Of a stretch of 64,000 nucleotides of DNA, positions 1-8,800 are shown one piece after another. The stretch covers positions 4,092,001-4,156,000 of the forward strand of contig OZ251505.1 in NCBI GenBank assembly GCA_965242795.1. The letters are read 5' to 3'. The position numbers and the translations under genes were made by a program. Within the stretch, counting starts at the first letter, position 1; every line of letters starts with the position of its first letter. This stretch comes from Bin18 sp965242795 (GTDB lineage Bacteria; Desulfobacterota; Binatia; Bin18). The notes beneath the pieces are model-generated. The model was not told where the DNA came from and did no database searches. It was given only the letters and a program-made list of their open reading frames with translations.

Positions 1-84
1 GACTTCCTCGCGGACGAAGCGGCGGATCTGGGTTTGGAGCAGGGCGAGTTCGGGCGGCAAGGTGTAGCCGGCGAAATTCTGCAT
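1..84 (-). CDS. Acyl-CoA dehydrogenase, N-terminal fragment
   Basis: Only the first 28 codons lie in the window. The start MQNFAGYTLPPEL followed by an amphipathic stretch ending RRFVREEV is typical of the N-terminal helical domain of acyl-CoA dehydrogenases. These flavoenzymes make the alpha,beta double bond in acyl-CoAs. It lies downstream of the thiolase-like and DUF35 genes on the same strand, so the three probably form one acyl-CoA degradation operon. The assignment rests on a short stretch plus context; catalytic residues are outside the window. Confidence 0.6.
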   Translation of the reverse strand, partial: MQNFAGYTLPPELALLQTQIRRFVREEV

Positions 85-159
85 GGGGTGTTCTCTGCCC
101 GCTCTCGCTACGACGGAAACGGCGCTACGCCGGCCGTGACGAAGTGGCCTGCAAGGCGC

Positions 160-579
160 TCAACCGGCGCGGCGGAATTTGGGCAGCGTCACGTCCGGGG
201 TGACGTCGTCGAACACGACCTCGACCGGCAAGCCGAGGGTGAAGTCGTCGGCGTCCGTGTCCACGAGCCAACTCAACATGCGGACGCCTTCTTCGAGTTC
301 GACGACGACCGGGCTGTAGGGCACCAAGTCGGCGAACTGCGGCATCATCGGCTGCATGGTCGTCGTCCACGAAAACAGGGTGCCCTTGCCCGACGACCGC
401 GCCCATTCCCAATCGAAGGAGCCGCATGCGGCGCACATGTCGCGCGGAACGTGGCGCCAGCGTCCGCAGGCGCTGCAACGCTGAAAGCGCAACTCGTGTT
501 TCCGGCAGTACGCGTAGAAGTCGGCCGCAAAGCCGCGCAGGCGGGGCAGCGGGCAGGTATATTCCGGCGTATCGGTCAT
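160..579 (-). CDS. DUF35 / OB-fold zinc-ribbon acyl-CoA-binding protein (ChsH2-like)
   Basis: A 139-residue protein with a rubredoxin-like zinc ribbon (CxxC at about 35-38 and CxxC at about 49-52) followed by an OB-fold with the family-typical FSWTT and PYSPVVVELEEGVRM stretches. DUF35 proteins pair with thiolase-like partners and either deliver acyl-CoA or, as in the Ltp2-ChsH2 steroid side-chain aldolase, form part of the active complex. It starts 18 bp after the thiolase-like gene on the same strand, which is the expected partner. Family is clear; the substrate is not visible from sequence. Confidence 0.88.
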   Translation of the reverse strand: MTDTPEYTCPLPRLRGFAADFYAYCRKHELRFQRCSACGRWRHVPRDMCAACGSFDWEWARSSGKGTLFSWTTTMQPMMPQFADLVPYSPVVVELEEGVRMLSWLVDTDADDFTLGLPVEVVFDDVTPDVTLPKFRRAG

Positions 580-597
580 ACGCTCGTCCTCCCGGCG

Positions 598-1791
598 TCA
601 GCGGCGCAGAATGGCCAAGCTGCCGTCGCCGAAATCGCCCCAGCCCGTGACGAGCCCTAGCCGGGCGTTTGCGACTTGTCGTTCGCCGGCCTCGTGGCGG
701 AGTTGGCGCGCGGCTTCCACGATGTGGTTCATGCCCCACACGTGGGCTTCTGAGTGCAGGCCGCCGTGCGTATTGAGAGGCAGTTCGCCGGACAATGCGA
801 ATCGGTCGCCGCGCGCATACTCCCCGACTTCCCCGCGGCCGCACAGGCCCAGGGCTTCCATCTGGAGCAGCACGACGTAGGTGAAGCAGTCGTAGATCTC
901 GGCGAAGTCGAGGTCATCGAGATCGACGTCCGCCATGCGCAAGGCGTTCGGGGTGGCGAAGCTCAGCCCGATCGTGAACGGGTCGGGCCGCGCCGGAATG
1001 TCGTCCGCGGGGTAGGGGTGACCTTCGGCGATGCCCGAAATGTACACCGGGTCGTGTTGGAGGTCGCGGGCGCGCTCCGCGGAGGTCAGCACGACCGCCG
1101 CGGCCCCGTCGGTTTCCAGGCAGCAGTCGAACAGCCGGAACGGTTTGGAGACCCAGCGCGCGTTCAGATAATCGTCCATGCTCAGCGGGCGGCCCTGCAT
1201 ATAGGCTTTGTCGTTGCGTTGGGCGTGTCGGCGCGAAGTCACGGCGATCGTGCCGAGGGCTTCGTCCGGGGTGCCGTACAGTTCCTGATGCCGCGTCGCC
1301 AGCCACGCGTACCACTGCACCGGCACGTTGGCGCCGTAGGGGAGGTAGTATTCGCCGATCGTGGTCGCCAGCGCACCCGGGGCGCCACTGCCGGGCGCCG
1401 GGCCGCCGGTCCCTTTTTTCCGGCCGCCCAGATTGCGGACGCGCATACTGGAATAGCCGTTCCAGCCGAGCGGGACGAGGACGGTGTTCGCCACGCCGCA
1501 CGCAATCGCCATCGCGGCGCTCTGCAGCGAGGTGACCGGGCTGGCGCCGCCCATGTGCACGGTGACGGCGTAGCGCAGGTCCTCGACGCCCAGGTTGGCG
1601 GCGAAATGTTCCGAGGTGGATTGCAGCGGGGGCGGAATGATCCCGTCGACGTCGTGCGGGCTCAGGCCGGCGTCGCGGATGGCGTTGACCGACGCTTCCA
1701 GCATCAGCGCCAGATCGGTCTTGCCCGAACCGCGCGTATAATCGGTCTCGCCCACGCCGACGATACACGCCCGATCCTTGAGGGAGTACAT
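598..1791 (-). CDS. Thiolase-superfamily protein lacking catalytic cysteines (Ltp2-type aldolase candidate)
   Basis: A 397-residue member of the SCP-x/lipid-transfer thiolase group. The N-terminal IVGVGETDY, the central CLETDGAAAVVLTS and the C-terminal NTHGGLHSEAH blocks are all present. The canonical nucleophilic Cys is absent: the loop reads HMGGASPVTS. The second thiolase Cys region reads TGWGDFGDGS, so it is also missing. This pattern matches thiolase-like proteins such as Ltp2, which perform retro-aldol cleavage of acyl-CoAs with a DUF35 partner, and a DUF35 gene lies 18 bp downstream. Inference: an acyl-CoA aldolase rather than a true thiolase. Substrate unknown. Confidence 0.85.
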   Translation of the reverse strand: MYSLKDRACIVGVGETDYTRGSGKTDLALMLEASVNAIRDAGLSPHDVDGIIPPPLQSTSEHFAANLGVEDLRYAVTVHMGGASPVTSLQSAAMAIACGVANTVLVPLGWNGYSSMRVRNLGGRKKGTGGPAPGSGAPGALATTIGEYYLPYGANVPVQWYAWLATRHQELYGTPDEALGTIAVTSRRHAQRNDKAYMQGRPLSMDDYLNARWVSKPFRLFDCCLETDGAAAVVLTSAERARDLQHDPVYISGIAEGHPYPADDIPARPDPFTIGLSFATPNALRMADVDLDDLDFAEIYDCFTYVVLLQMEALGLCGRGEVGEYARGDRFALSGELPLNTHGGLHSEAHVWGMNHIVEAARQLRHEAGERQVANARLGLVTGWGDFGDGSLAILRR

Positions 1792-1960
1792 GGTGGGTCC
1801 TCGTCTCTATTCTGGATGCGCGGGATGGTACACCGGCCCTGCGGAGATTGTAAAGAGAATGACACGTCAGGCGATCCGTCGCGCGTTTCGACAAGCTCAC
1901 GAACCATGCTCAGGACATTGCCTTCCAAAGGCACCGCGAATTCAGGGAACTTCCCATCCC

Positions 1961-2250
1961 CAAGTTCGTTGAGCCTGTCGAAACGAACCCCGATACCATC
2001 GCGGCCTTCGCCCCCCGCCCCTCCGACCTTTCGACCCTTCGACAAGCTCAGGGACCGCAGGCTCAAGGTCCTTCCCCCACTCCCCAAGTTCGTTGAGCTT
2101 GTCGAAACGAACCCCGATACCCTCGTGGCCTTCGCCCCCCGCCCCTTCGACCTTTCGACCCTTCGACAAGCTCAGGGACCGCAGGCTCGAGGTCCTTCCC
2201 CCTCCTTCCACGTGTGTTGAGCTCGTCGAAACATCGAAACGGGCGACGGA
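1961..2250. repeat. Tandem array of a 124-bp repeat in a gene-free region
   Basis: The 560-bp space between the two flanking genes holds two full copies and the start of a third of a unit with a period of exactly 124 bp. The word TTCGTTGAGC begins near 1965, 2089 and 2213. Each unit pairs a TTGAGCCTGTCGAA half with a TTCGACAAGCTCAGG half, so the unit is internally palindromic. Related partial copies occur near 21.2, 42.6, 47.0, 51.5 and 52.4 kb. No gene was seen in 1792-2352. Confidence 0.85.
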
Positions 2251-2352
2251 GCGTCTTGTCCGTGATACCCGTTGGAAAGCCGCGGCGCGTTGACGCTGCG
2301 CGCGCCGGTGGGGTATCGTCCGCGGCGGATGAACGGCGGTCAGGAGAGCATT

Positions 2353-2712
2353 ATGGCCGGGCGACGCGCGATGTTGTTACTGACCTATCGTCTCGGAGAC
2401 CACGTCGACGCGCGGGAATACGAGCAGTGGCTGCGGGACGTGGACAATCCGTTCTTCAACACCATCCCGGGCGTCAAACGGTACGCCAATTGGAAAGTGC
2501 TGGACGAAAAGCTGGGCCATGTCGCCTTCACGCACTACGACTTGCTGGAGATCGACGACATCGCGGCTTGGGAAAAGGTCTGGGGGAACGAGGAACTGCA
2601 AGCCTTCGCGAAGGTATGGACCGACCGCTGGTCCGTCCACGGCAGCGACGAGCAATACGCCGGCGTGAACTACCAAGTCGTGCTGTGCGAGGAGATCGCG
2701 GCGCCCGACTGA
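2353..2712 (+). CDS. Hypothetical protein, EthD / dimeric alpha-beta barrel-like
   Basis: A 119-residue soluble protein beginning MAGRRAMLLLTYRL. This start is chosen over upstream in-frame codons because an AGGAG ribosome site lies 6-7 bases before it. The alternation of short strands and amphipathic helices (REYEQWLRDVDNP, GVKRYANWKVLDE, FTHYDLLEIDD) resembles small ferredoxin-like dimeric barrels such as EthD or antibiotic monooxygenase domains. That is a fold-level impression only. Two small genes follow closely on the same strand and may be co-transcribed. Function unknown. Confidence 0.6.
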   Translation: MAGRRAMLLLTYRLGDHVDAREYEQWLRDVDNPFFNTIPGVKRYANWKVLDEKLGHVAFTHYDLLEIDDIAAWEKVWGNEELQAFAKVWTDRWSVHGSDEQYAGVNYQVVLCEEIAAPD

Positions 2713-2745
2713 GAGCCGATTTCCGAACGTGGAGAGGAGACCCGC

Positions 2746-2859
2746 ATGGGGGCGCTGTACGACCTGTTTTCGAGCAGCCCGATCATGGTCGGCGCCGTGA
2801 TCGGCGTGGTGATCGCCGGGATCGTGATCGCGGTGTCGGAAGCCAAGAAGACTTCTTGA
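2746..2859 (+). CDS. Small single-span membrane protein, 37 aa
   Basis: The start is well supported by a GAGGAGA ribosome site 7 bases upstream. The product has a short polar N-terminus, one uninterrupted hydrophobic helix of about 20 residues rich in Val, Ile and Gly (from about residue 13), and a charged tail SEAKKTS. It sits between two other small genes on the same strand with spacings of 33 and 11 bases. Its role is unknown; a one-helix membrane peptide or anchor subunit is the most that can be said. Confidence 0.6.
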   Translation: MGALYDLFSSSPIMVGAVIGVVIAGIVIAVSEAKKTS

Positions 2860-2870
2860 GACGGAAGGCC

Positions 2871-3101
2871 GTGGCTCATATTCCGAAACGCGAATTCGTC
2901 GCGCGTCTGGCGAAGGGGCTGGATATGCCGGCCGCGCTGCTCGACGCGATGACCGTTGCGTGTCCGTGCGGCGCGGCGGAATGCGAGGGCTGGAAGGTTG
3001 CGCGGATGCCCGAACTCCACGAAATAGAACGTTACGGCCTCGAACAACGCTTCTCCATGTCGGGCTGGCGTACCTCGCTGGCCGCGATCGTCGAAGAATG
3101 A
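2871..3101 (+). CDS. Small hypothetical protein, 76 aa
   Basis: GTG start 11 bases after the preceding small membrane protein, with a GGAAGG stretch just upstream although its spacing is short. The product contains CPCGAAECEGWKV, a compact three-cysteine cluster that could bind a metal, followed by a helical tail ending SMSGWRTSLAAIVEE. No family was recognised. The tight spacing with the two upstream genes suggests one transcript. Confidence 0.5.
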   Translation: MAHIPKREFVARLAKGLDMPAALLDAMTVACPCGAAECEGWKVARMPELHEIERYGLEQRFSMSGWRTSLAAIVEE

Positions 3102-3134
3102 GCCGCGTTGCCGCGGCTCCGTACAAATCGACCC

Positions 3135-3689
3135 CTATTCCAGGCCGAGCTTTTCCTTGCCGGCCGGCGAGATCATGGCCGGCGTCCACGGCGGATCCCA
3201 CACGATTTCGACGTTCGCGTCTTCCACGCCGGGGATGCCCTCGATCCGCATTTGGGCGTCCATCGCAATGGACGGACCCATGCCGCAGCCCTGGGCGGTG
3301 AGCGTCATCTTGACGTCGACCTTGGACCCGCTTTCGGGATGATCGCCGACCGTGAGGTCGTACACGAGACCGAGATCGACGATGTTGACCGGGATTTCCG
3401 GGTCGTACACGTTCTTCAACTGATCCCAGACGAGGTCCTCGGTCACTCTGCCGCCCGCGGCCGGCGCGGCGCCGGCGGTCACCGGGACCTGCCGTTCCTT
3501 GCCGATGGCGTCCGCGTCCTTGTCGGACACGCGATACAGACCGCCGAGGGTCGGAAGTTGGAGGGTGTACGTGTCGCCCAACGCCTGGGTAATCACTCCC
3601 GGGGTGCCCTGCGGGATGGTGACCTTCAGGCCCTGGGGAATCTGGATGGCCTCGCATTCGCGGCTGAATTCCACTTCCTCGTAGCTCAT
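3135..3689 (-). CDS. sufT: SufT-like DUF59 (MIP18 family) Fe-S assembly protein
   Basis: A 184-residue protein with an N-terminal beta-rich region (IPQGLKVTIPQGTPGVITQALGD) typical of SufT and a C-terminal DUF59 domain. That domain carries the VYDPEIPVNIVDLGLVYD and TLTAQGCGMGPSIA blocks, including the conserved Cys. SufT helps mature Fe-S proteins in the cytoplasm. The ATG used here has an AAGGAG site 7 bases upstream; a GTG five codons earlier overlaps that ribosome site and is disfavoured. It stands alone, with no other suf genes in view. Confidence 0.85.
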   Translation of the reverse strand: MSYEEVEFSRECEAIQIPQGLKVTIPQGTPGVITQALGDTYTLQLPTLGGLYRVSDKDADAIGKERQVPVTAGAAPAAGGRVTEDLVWDQLKNVYDPEIPVNIVDLGLVYDLTVGDHPESGSKVDVKMTLTAQGCGMGPSIAMDAQMRIEGIPGVEDANVEIVWDPPWTPAMISPAGKEKLGLE

Positions 3690-3790
3690 ACGACGCTCCT
3701 TCACAGTTCGCCGCCGCGGGTCGGCCGAGCGTTTCCGAAAGTTAGACGTGTAAGGTCCAAGTTGTCAATCAGGTGGGGGAGTTCGTCACT

Positions 3791-3874
3791 GTAGGGGGAA
3801 CCCCCTGTGGTTGCCCTGGCAGGGAGGGGTGGACACCTTCGCCAAGCTCAGGACCGATGGGTCTCTGCCCCTAC
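3791..3874. repeat. Dispersed GTAGGGG...CCCCTAC repeat
   Basis: A palindromic unit opening GTAGGGGGAACCCCCTGTGG and closing with TGCCCCTAC, with a TTCGCCAAGCTCAGG element inside. Clear relatives lie at 49030-49092 and inside 50425-50520. It fills most of the spacer between two minus-strand genes. It has no coding capacity that can be supported. Confidence 0.7.
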
Positions 3875-3938
3875 ACTCAGACCCTGTTCGGTAAGGGCAA
3901 TTTCCGAACCGATACCCATATCCGGTTTCCGGCGCCGG

Positions 3939-4889
3939 CTATTCCCGGTCGATCCACTCCTTGATCTGGGCGCGGACGTCTTCGGGCCGGTCTTCGAGAA
4001 TGTAGTGCGCACTGCGGGTCACGACTTGCAGGTCGGCGTTCTCGATGACGGCATCGAGTTCTCGCCCGATATCCATCGGCGTGAACTCGTCCTGGCCGCC
4101 CCACAACAGCAGGGTCGGCATTTTCAGCATGTACAGCGCGGGCAGGATTTCGTCTTCCAGGGCGCGAGCGAGGTCGAATTCTCGCATGAACTTCGCCAGC
4201 GCGGGGCGCGCGCCGGGGTCGGTGTGGAAGGGCTGGAGATACTGCTTCACCATCGCCGGGTGCATGGTCCGCTCGTCGTACACCCCGGCCTGAAGAATGC
4301 GCGTCAAGAACCAGTCGCCGGTCAACAGGTCGCCGACCAGGGGCAGGCCGAGCAGGCGCACGTCGAGCGGCACGCGCTCGTTCACCGACAGCGGCGCGCT
4401 CATCAGGATCAGTTTGTGGACGTTGTCCGGGTTCCGCAGGGCGTAGGTCACCGCGACCGTGGCGCCGAAGTCGTGGCCCGCCAGAATCAGGTTTTCGAGA
4501 TGGAAATCGTCGATGTAGGCGGTGAGTTGGGCGACGTACGTATCGAGGTCGTAGGTCCTGTCTTGCGGCTTCTCGGAGAGGCCGAATCCCATCAAGTCCA
4601 ATTCATAGACCGTGTTGCCGTACGTCAGCCCGGGTGTGACGTGCCGCCAGATGCGGTGATCTTGGAGCAGGCCGTGAATGAAGATCAGTGGCCGGCCCAG
4701 CCCGGTCTGCTGGTAGTGCAGGGTCACGCCGTCGATTTCCACGTAGGTATGTCGCGGGTGCCGTTCCCTGAGTTGCGCGCCGCTGAGCGGTGGCTCCGAC
4801 GGCCCGCAGCCCGCGGCGACCAATATGAACAGGCCGAGGGCGAGCAGGCGTCGCGCGTATCCTCTTACGTCTCGGTGCAGACTGTTCAT
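3939..4889 (-). CDS. Alpha/beta hydrolase lipoprotein with Asp nucleophile (epoxide hydrolase / haloalkane dehalogenase-like)
   Basis: A 316-residue protein. The chosen ATG has a TAAGGAG site upstream and exposes a lipoprotein signal: basic start, hydrophobic core LLALGLFILVAAG and a probable lipidated Cys28. The hydrolase fold shows the oxyanion HG motif (IFIHGLLQD), the nucleophile elbow GHDFGA with Asp140, the late acid region GGQDEFTP and the catalytic His in SAHYILEDRPED. Asp instead of Ser at the nucleophile is characteristic of epoxide hydrolases and haloalkane dehalogenases. It is probably anchored to a membrane facing the periplasm. Exact substrate unknown. Confidence 0.85.
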   Translation of the reverse strand: MNSLHRDVRGYARRLLALGLFILVAAGCGPSEPPLSGAQLRERHPRHTYVEIDGVTLHYQQTGLGRPLIFIHGLLQDHRIWRHVTPGLTYGNTVYELDLMGFGLSEKPQDRTYDLDTYVAQLTAYIDDFHLENLILAGHDFGATVAVTYALRNPDNVHKLILMSAPLSVNERVPLDVRLLGLPLVGDLLTGDWFLTRILQAGVYDERTMHPAMVKQYLQPFHTDPGARPALAKFMREFDLARALEDEILPALYMLKMPTLLLWGGQDEFTPMDIGRELDAVIENADLQVVTRSAHYILEDRPEDVRAQIKEWIDRE

Positions 4890-4933
4890 CGCTCGGGTGC
4901 TCCTTACCACGATCTTTCGGGAAGCCAGTGAAT

Positions 4934-4963
4934 TTGACAGACGGCCCGCGGGCGCGCACAATT
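4934..4963 (+). promoter_or_regulatory. Possible sigma-70-type promoter for the nitroreductase gene
   Basis: A perfect TTGACA hexamer is followed, after about 18 bases of GC-rich spacer, by ACAATT, a weak match to a -10 box. It lies in the divergent spacer about 145 bases before the nitroreductase start. A single strong hexamer in GC-rich DNA is only suggestive. Confidence 0.3.
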
Positions 4964-5108
4964 CGCCATTCGGCGCGCCGCGAAATTCTGGCGGGCCACT
5001 CTAGCCGCGGTGCACACCGCGGACAAGTGCGAGCGAGTCGGCCGCGTGTCTTGAAACACGACACCGCGGACGGCTCGACAGACTCGAAACGGAGGAAGGA
5101 GTCCCAGT

Positions 5109-5780
5109 ATGGCTGAAGCAGACCTGTTCGACGTCATGTTTTCCACGCGCAGCATGCGTCGGCTGCGCACCGACCCGATCCCGGACGAAACGATTTACCG
5201 GATTCTGGACGCCGGCATCCGGGCTCCCAGCGGCGGCAACACCCAGCACTGGCGGTTTCTGGTCGTGAAGGACGCCGCGGTCAAACAGGAAGTCCAACGG
5301 GTCTATCAAAAAGGTTGGGCGCAGGTGCGTACCATGTACGACGGCCGCCCCGGCCCGGCGCACATGGAAGACGCCACGTTCCGGCGTCTACTGGACGCGG
5401 CGTCCTACCTTGCCGAGCATCTGGCCGAAGCGCCGGTCCACATCTTCGCCTGCCTCAAGGAACGCCCCATGCCCGCCGGCGCTGTCGGGGAAACGCTGGC
5501 CGCGGCGTTGGTCCGGCTGTCGGGCTCCAGCATTTACCCGGCGGTGCAGAACATGTTGCTGGCGTGCCGCGCACTCGGGCTGGGCGCGACGCTCACCACC
5601 GTCTGCTCGCTGCACGAAGACGAACTCAAGCCGATCCTCAAACTCCCGGACGACGTGGCGACCTATGCGCTACTGCCGGTCGGCTATCCGATGGGCCGGT
5701 TCGGCCCGGTGCGCCGGCAGGCCGTCGAAGACGTCACCTGCCTCGATCAGTGGGGCACGCCCTTACCGCGGCCTGCCTAA
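5109..5780 (+). CDS. Nitroreductase-family FMN oxidoreductase
   Basis: A 223-residue protein of the nitroreductase family. The FMN-phosphate binding start FSTRSMRRLRTDP, the APSGGNTQHWRFLVV block and the dimer-interface helix SIYPAVQNMLLACRALGLGATLTT are all visible. A GGAGG-AAGGAG stretch precedes the ATG. Members reduce nitroaromatics, enones or flavins with NAD(P)H, and some act on iodotyrosine or BluB-type substrates; nothing here decides among them. It is transcribed divergently from the hydrolase lipoprotein gene and ends 38 bases before the restriction-modification gene. Confidence 0.9.
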   Translation: MAEADLFDVMFSTRSMRRLRTDPIPDETIYRILDAGIRAPSGGNTQHWRFLVVKDAAVKQEVQRVYQKGWAQVRTMYDGRPGPAHMEDATFRRLLDAASYLAEHLAEAPVHIFACLKERPMPAGAVGETLAAALVRLSGSSIYPAVQNMLLACRALGLGATLTTVCSLHEDELKPILKLPDDVATYALLPVGYPMGRFGPVRRQAVEDVTCLDQWGTPLPRPA

Positions 5781-5818
5781 CGACCGGATAAACCGCTCAA
5801 AAGAGAAGGCAGGCGCGC

Positions 5819-8800
5819 GTGACCGGCCCGTTTGCCGCGTATTTCCGGGCGATTGTGCGCCTGGACGTCGCCGAGGCGACCGAGCATACCCTGCGCAGCG
5901 CGCTGGAGACGCTCCTCGACGCCCTGGCCGCGGATGCCAGTGCCGACCTGCGCGTCATTCACGAACCCAAGCGGGACGCGGCCGGGCTGGGGGCGCCGGA
6001 CTTCAAGGTCAAACGACACGAAGCGATCCTCGGCTACGTCGAGAACAAGAAGATCGGCGCCGACCTCGACGCCGTGCTGGAATCGGACCAGATCACCAAA
6101 TACACGAAGCTGTCCGGCAATATCGTTCTGACCGACTATCTGGACTGGATCTGGCTGCAAGACGGTCAGGTCGCCAAGCGGGAAACGCTCTGCTCCGCCC
6201 GCGACGTCGGGCGCCGACAGGCGCGACTCGACCTGGCCAAGGCCGCCAAGGTCGCCGCGCTGCTCGCCGCGTTTCTGTCCACGCCGCCGGAGAAACTGGG
6301 CAATGCCAAGAAGCTGTCCGCGGCGTTGGCGGTGCGCTGTCACGACCTGCGCGATTTCCTGTTGGAGGAACTGGAGCGGCAGAATACAGAGCACCAGCAA
6401 GGCCGGCTCTACAGTTTGTACGACGTGTTCCGGCAGCACGTGTTCCAGGAACTCGCGCTCAAGGAATTCGCCGACGCCTTCGCCCAAACGCTCGGGTACG
6501 GCCTCTTCTTGGCGAAACTCAACGCCGGGGAACAGAGGGCCGTGACTCTGCACAACACGAGGCAATACATTCCTGCGAATTTTGCCTTGATTCGGGAACT
6601 GGTGAATTTCCTGGACGAACTGGAACAGGACGAATACCGCGGGATCAAATGGCTGGTCGAAGAAATCCTCAGCATCATGAACACACTGGACCTCGCCGCC
6701 ATCCTGGAAGACTTGGCCTTCACCAAGCCACAACCACGGTCGTTCGGTCCCACGGAAGAAGAACGCCCACTGTTTGCCAAAGACCCATACGTCTATTTCT
6801 ACGAAGACTTTCTAAAAGCCTACGACCGGGCCACCCGCAAGGCGCGCGGCGTGTACTACACCCCGCCGCCGGTGGTGCACTTCATCGTCCGCGCGGTGCA
6901 CGCCATCCTGCAAGACTCGTTCGGCATCCGGCAGGGGCTGGCCGACCGCAAGCGCGTGACCGTCCTGGATTTCGCCACCGGCACGGGCACGTTTCTGTTG
7001 GAAGTGTTGCACCAGATATTCGAGACGGTCTCCGCGGGCGTGCGCGACCAGATCGTGCGCGAGCACGTCCTGAAGAATCTGTACGGCTTCGAGTATCTGA
7101 TCGCGCCCTACACGGTCGCCCACCTGAAGCTGTCGCAATTCCTGCACGACCGGGGCTACGCCATGCAGGCCGACGAGCGGCTGGGCATCTACCTGACGAA
7201 CACGCTGGAACCCATCGCGGCGCAGGCCAACTGGCTGTTGCCCGCCTTGTCGCGGGAAGTCGAAGCCGCGCAGCAGATCAAGGACCGGCCCATCCTGGTC
7301 ATCACCGGCAACCCGCCCTACGCCGGGCACTCGAAGAACACCGGCGCCTGGATCACGGAGCAGATCGACACCTACAAGACCGCGGACGGCCAGCCGCTGG
7401 GCGAAAAGAACCTCAAGTGGTTGCAGGACGACTACGTCAAGTTCATCCGCTTCACCCAATGGAAGATGGAGCAGGTGGAGGAAGGCGTGGTCGGCATCAT
7501 CACCAACCATTCCTTTCTGGACAACCCGACGTTCAGAGGCATGCGGCAGTCGTTGATGCAGACCTTCCATCAGTTGTATGTCCTCGACCTGCACGGCAAC
7601 GCCAAGAAGAAGGAGATGACACCGGAGGGCGGCAAGGACGAGAACGTGTTCGACATCGAGCAGGGCGTGGCGATCTTCTTGCTGGTGAAGAAGAGCGGGC
7701 TGCAACGGGGCGTGTATCACGCCGACCTGTGGGGCCGGCGGACGGAGAAGTACCGGGTCTTGCTGGAAGCGGAGAAGCATATCGTAGAATGGACGGAACT
7801 GACCCCGTCTTCCCCCTTCCATCTGTTCATTCCGCAGGACGAGCAACTGCGGGAGGAATACGAGCGGGGGTGGAAGGTGACGGACATCTTTCAACAGAAT
7901 GCCGTTGGGATATGCAGCAAAAAAGATTCTCTCGTTTTCCAGTATACGACGGATGCGTTACGCTCAGTGTTAAACGACTTTGTTCATAAGCCAGTGGAAG
8001 ATATTAGAAGAAAATACAGTACGGGAAAAGATAGTCGTGATTGGCTCGTGCAAAATGCAAAAGACAATGTGATTCAGCATGGGATAAAAGAGAAGTATTT
8101 ACAGCTAGTATTGTACCGTCCTTTTGATTTCAGATATACTTACTATACTAACAAATCTCGTGGATTCTTAGCGTACCCAGTCTATCAACTTTTCAGCCAC
8201 ATGGTAAACAGAGAAAATGTTGGTCTAATTTTTTCTCGCAACGTTGAAATTAGGAGAGGCTGGGAACATGTGCATTGTTCGATGTTTCCTATAAATCTGC
8301 ATGCCGTATCCATGAAAGAAGGAAACTACATCGCGCCCCTCTATCTCTATTCACCACCGGAAGGAGGCGAAAGAAAGAGCAGGCTATTCAAAGATGGCGA
8401 CCCATTCAAAGGAAAGGAACGAATCGAGAATTTCAGCCCGCGGTTCCGCGCCTTTCTGCACGAAAAATACGGACACAACTATGACCCGGAAAGCATACTC
8501 GGTTACGTGTACGCCGTGTTGCACAGCCCCGCCTACCGCGAGAAATATCGAGACTTTCTGAAGACTGATTTCCCTCGTGTCCCGTTCGCCGACGAACATC
8601 AAACGTTCGAGACGCTCTCGACACTTGGTCAGGATTTGATCCAGGGGCATTTGCTCAAGGCCATACCGCAATCCCTCGCCGTGGACGCGCCCCCCGGTGA
8701 TTTCGCGGTCGAGAAACCCGTGTACGATGCCCAACGCGAACGCCTGCACATCAACAAAACGCAGTATTTCTCCCCGGTGCCGCGCGACGTGTGGGAGTTT

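Noticed and set aside
1961..2250. CRISPR-like array
   Set aside because: The period is 124 bp and the whole unit repeats; there are no short repeats with unique spacers and no cas genes.
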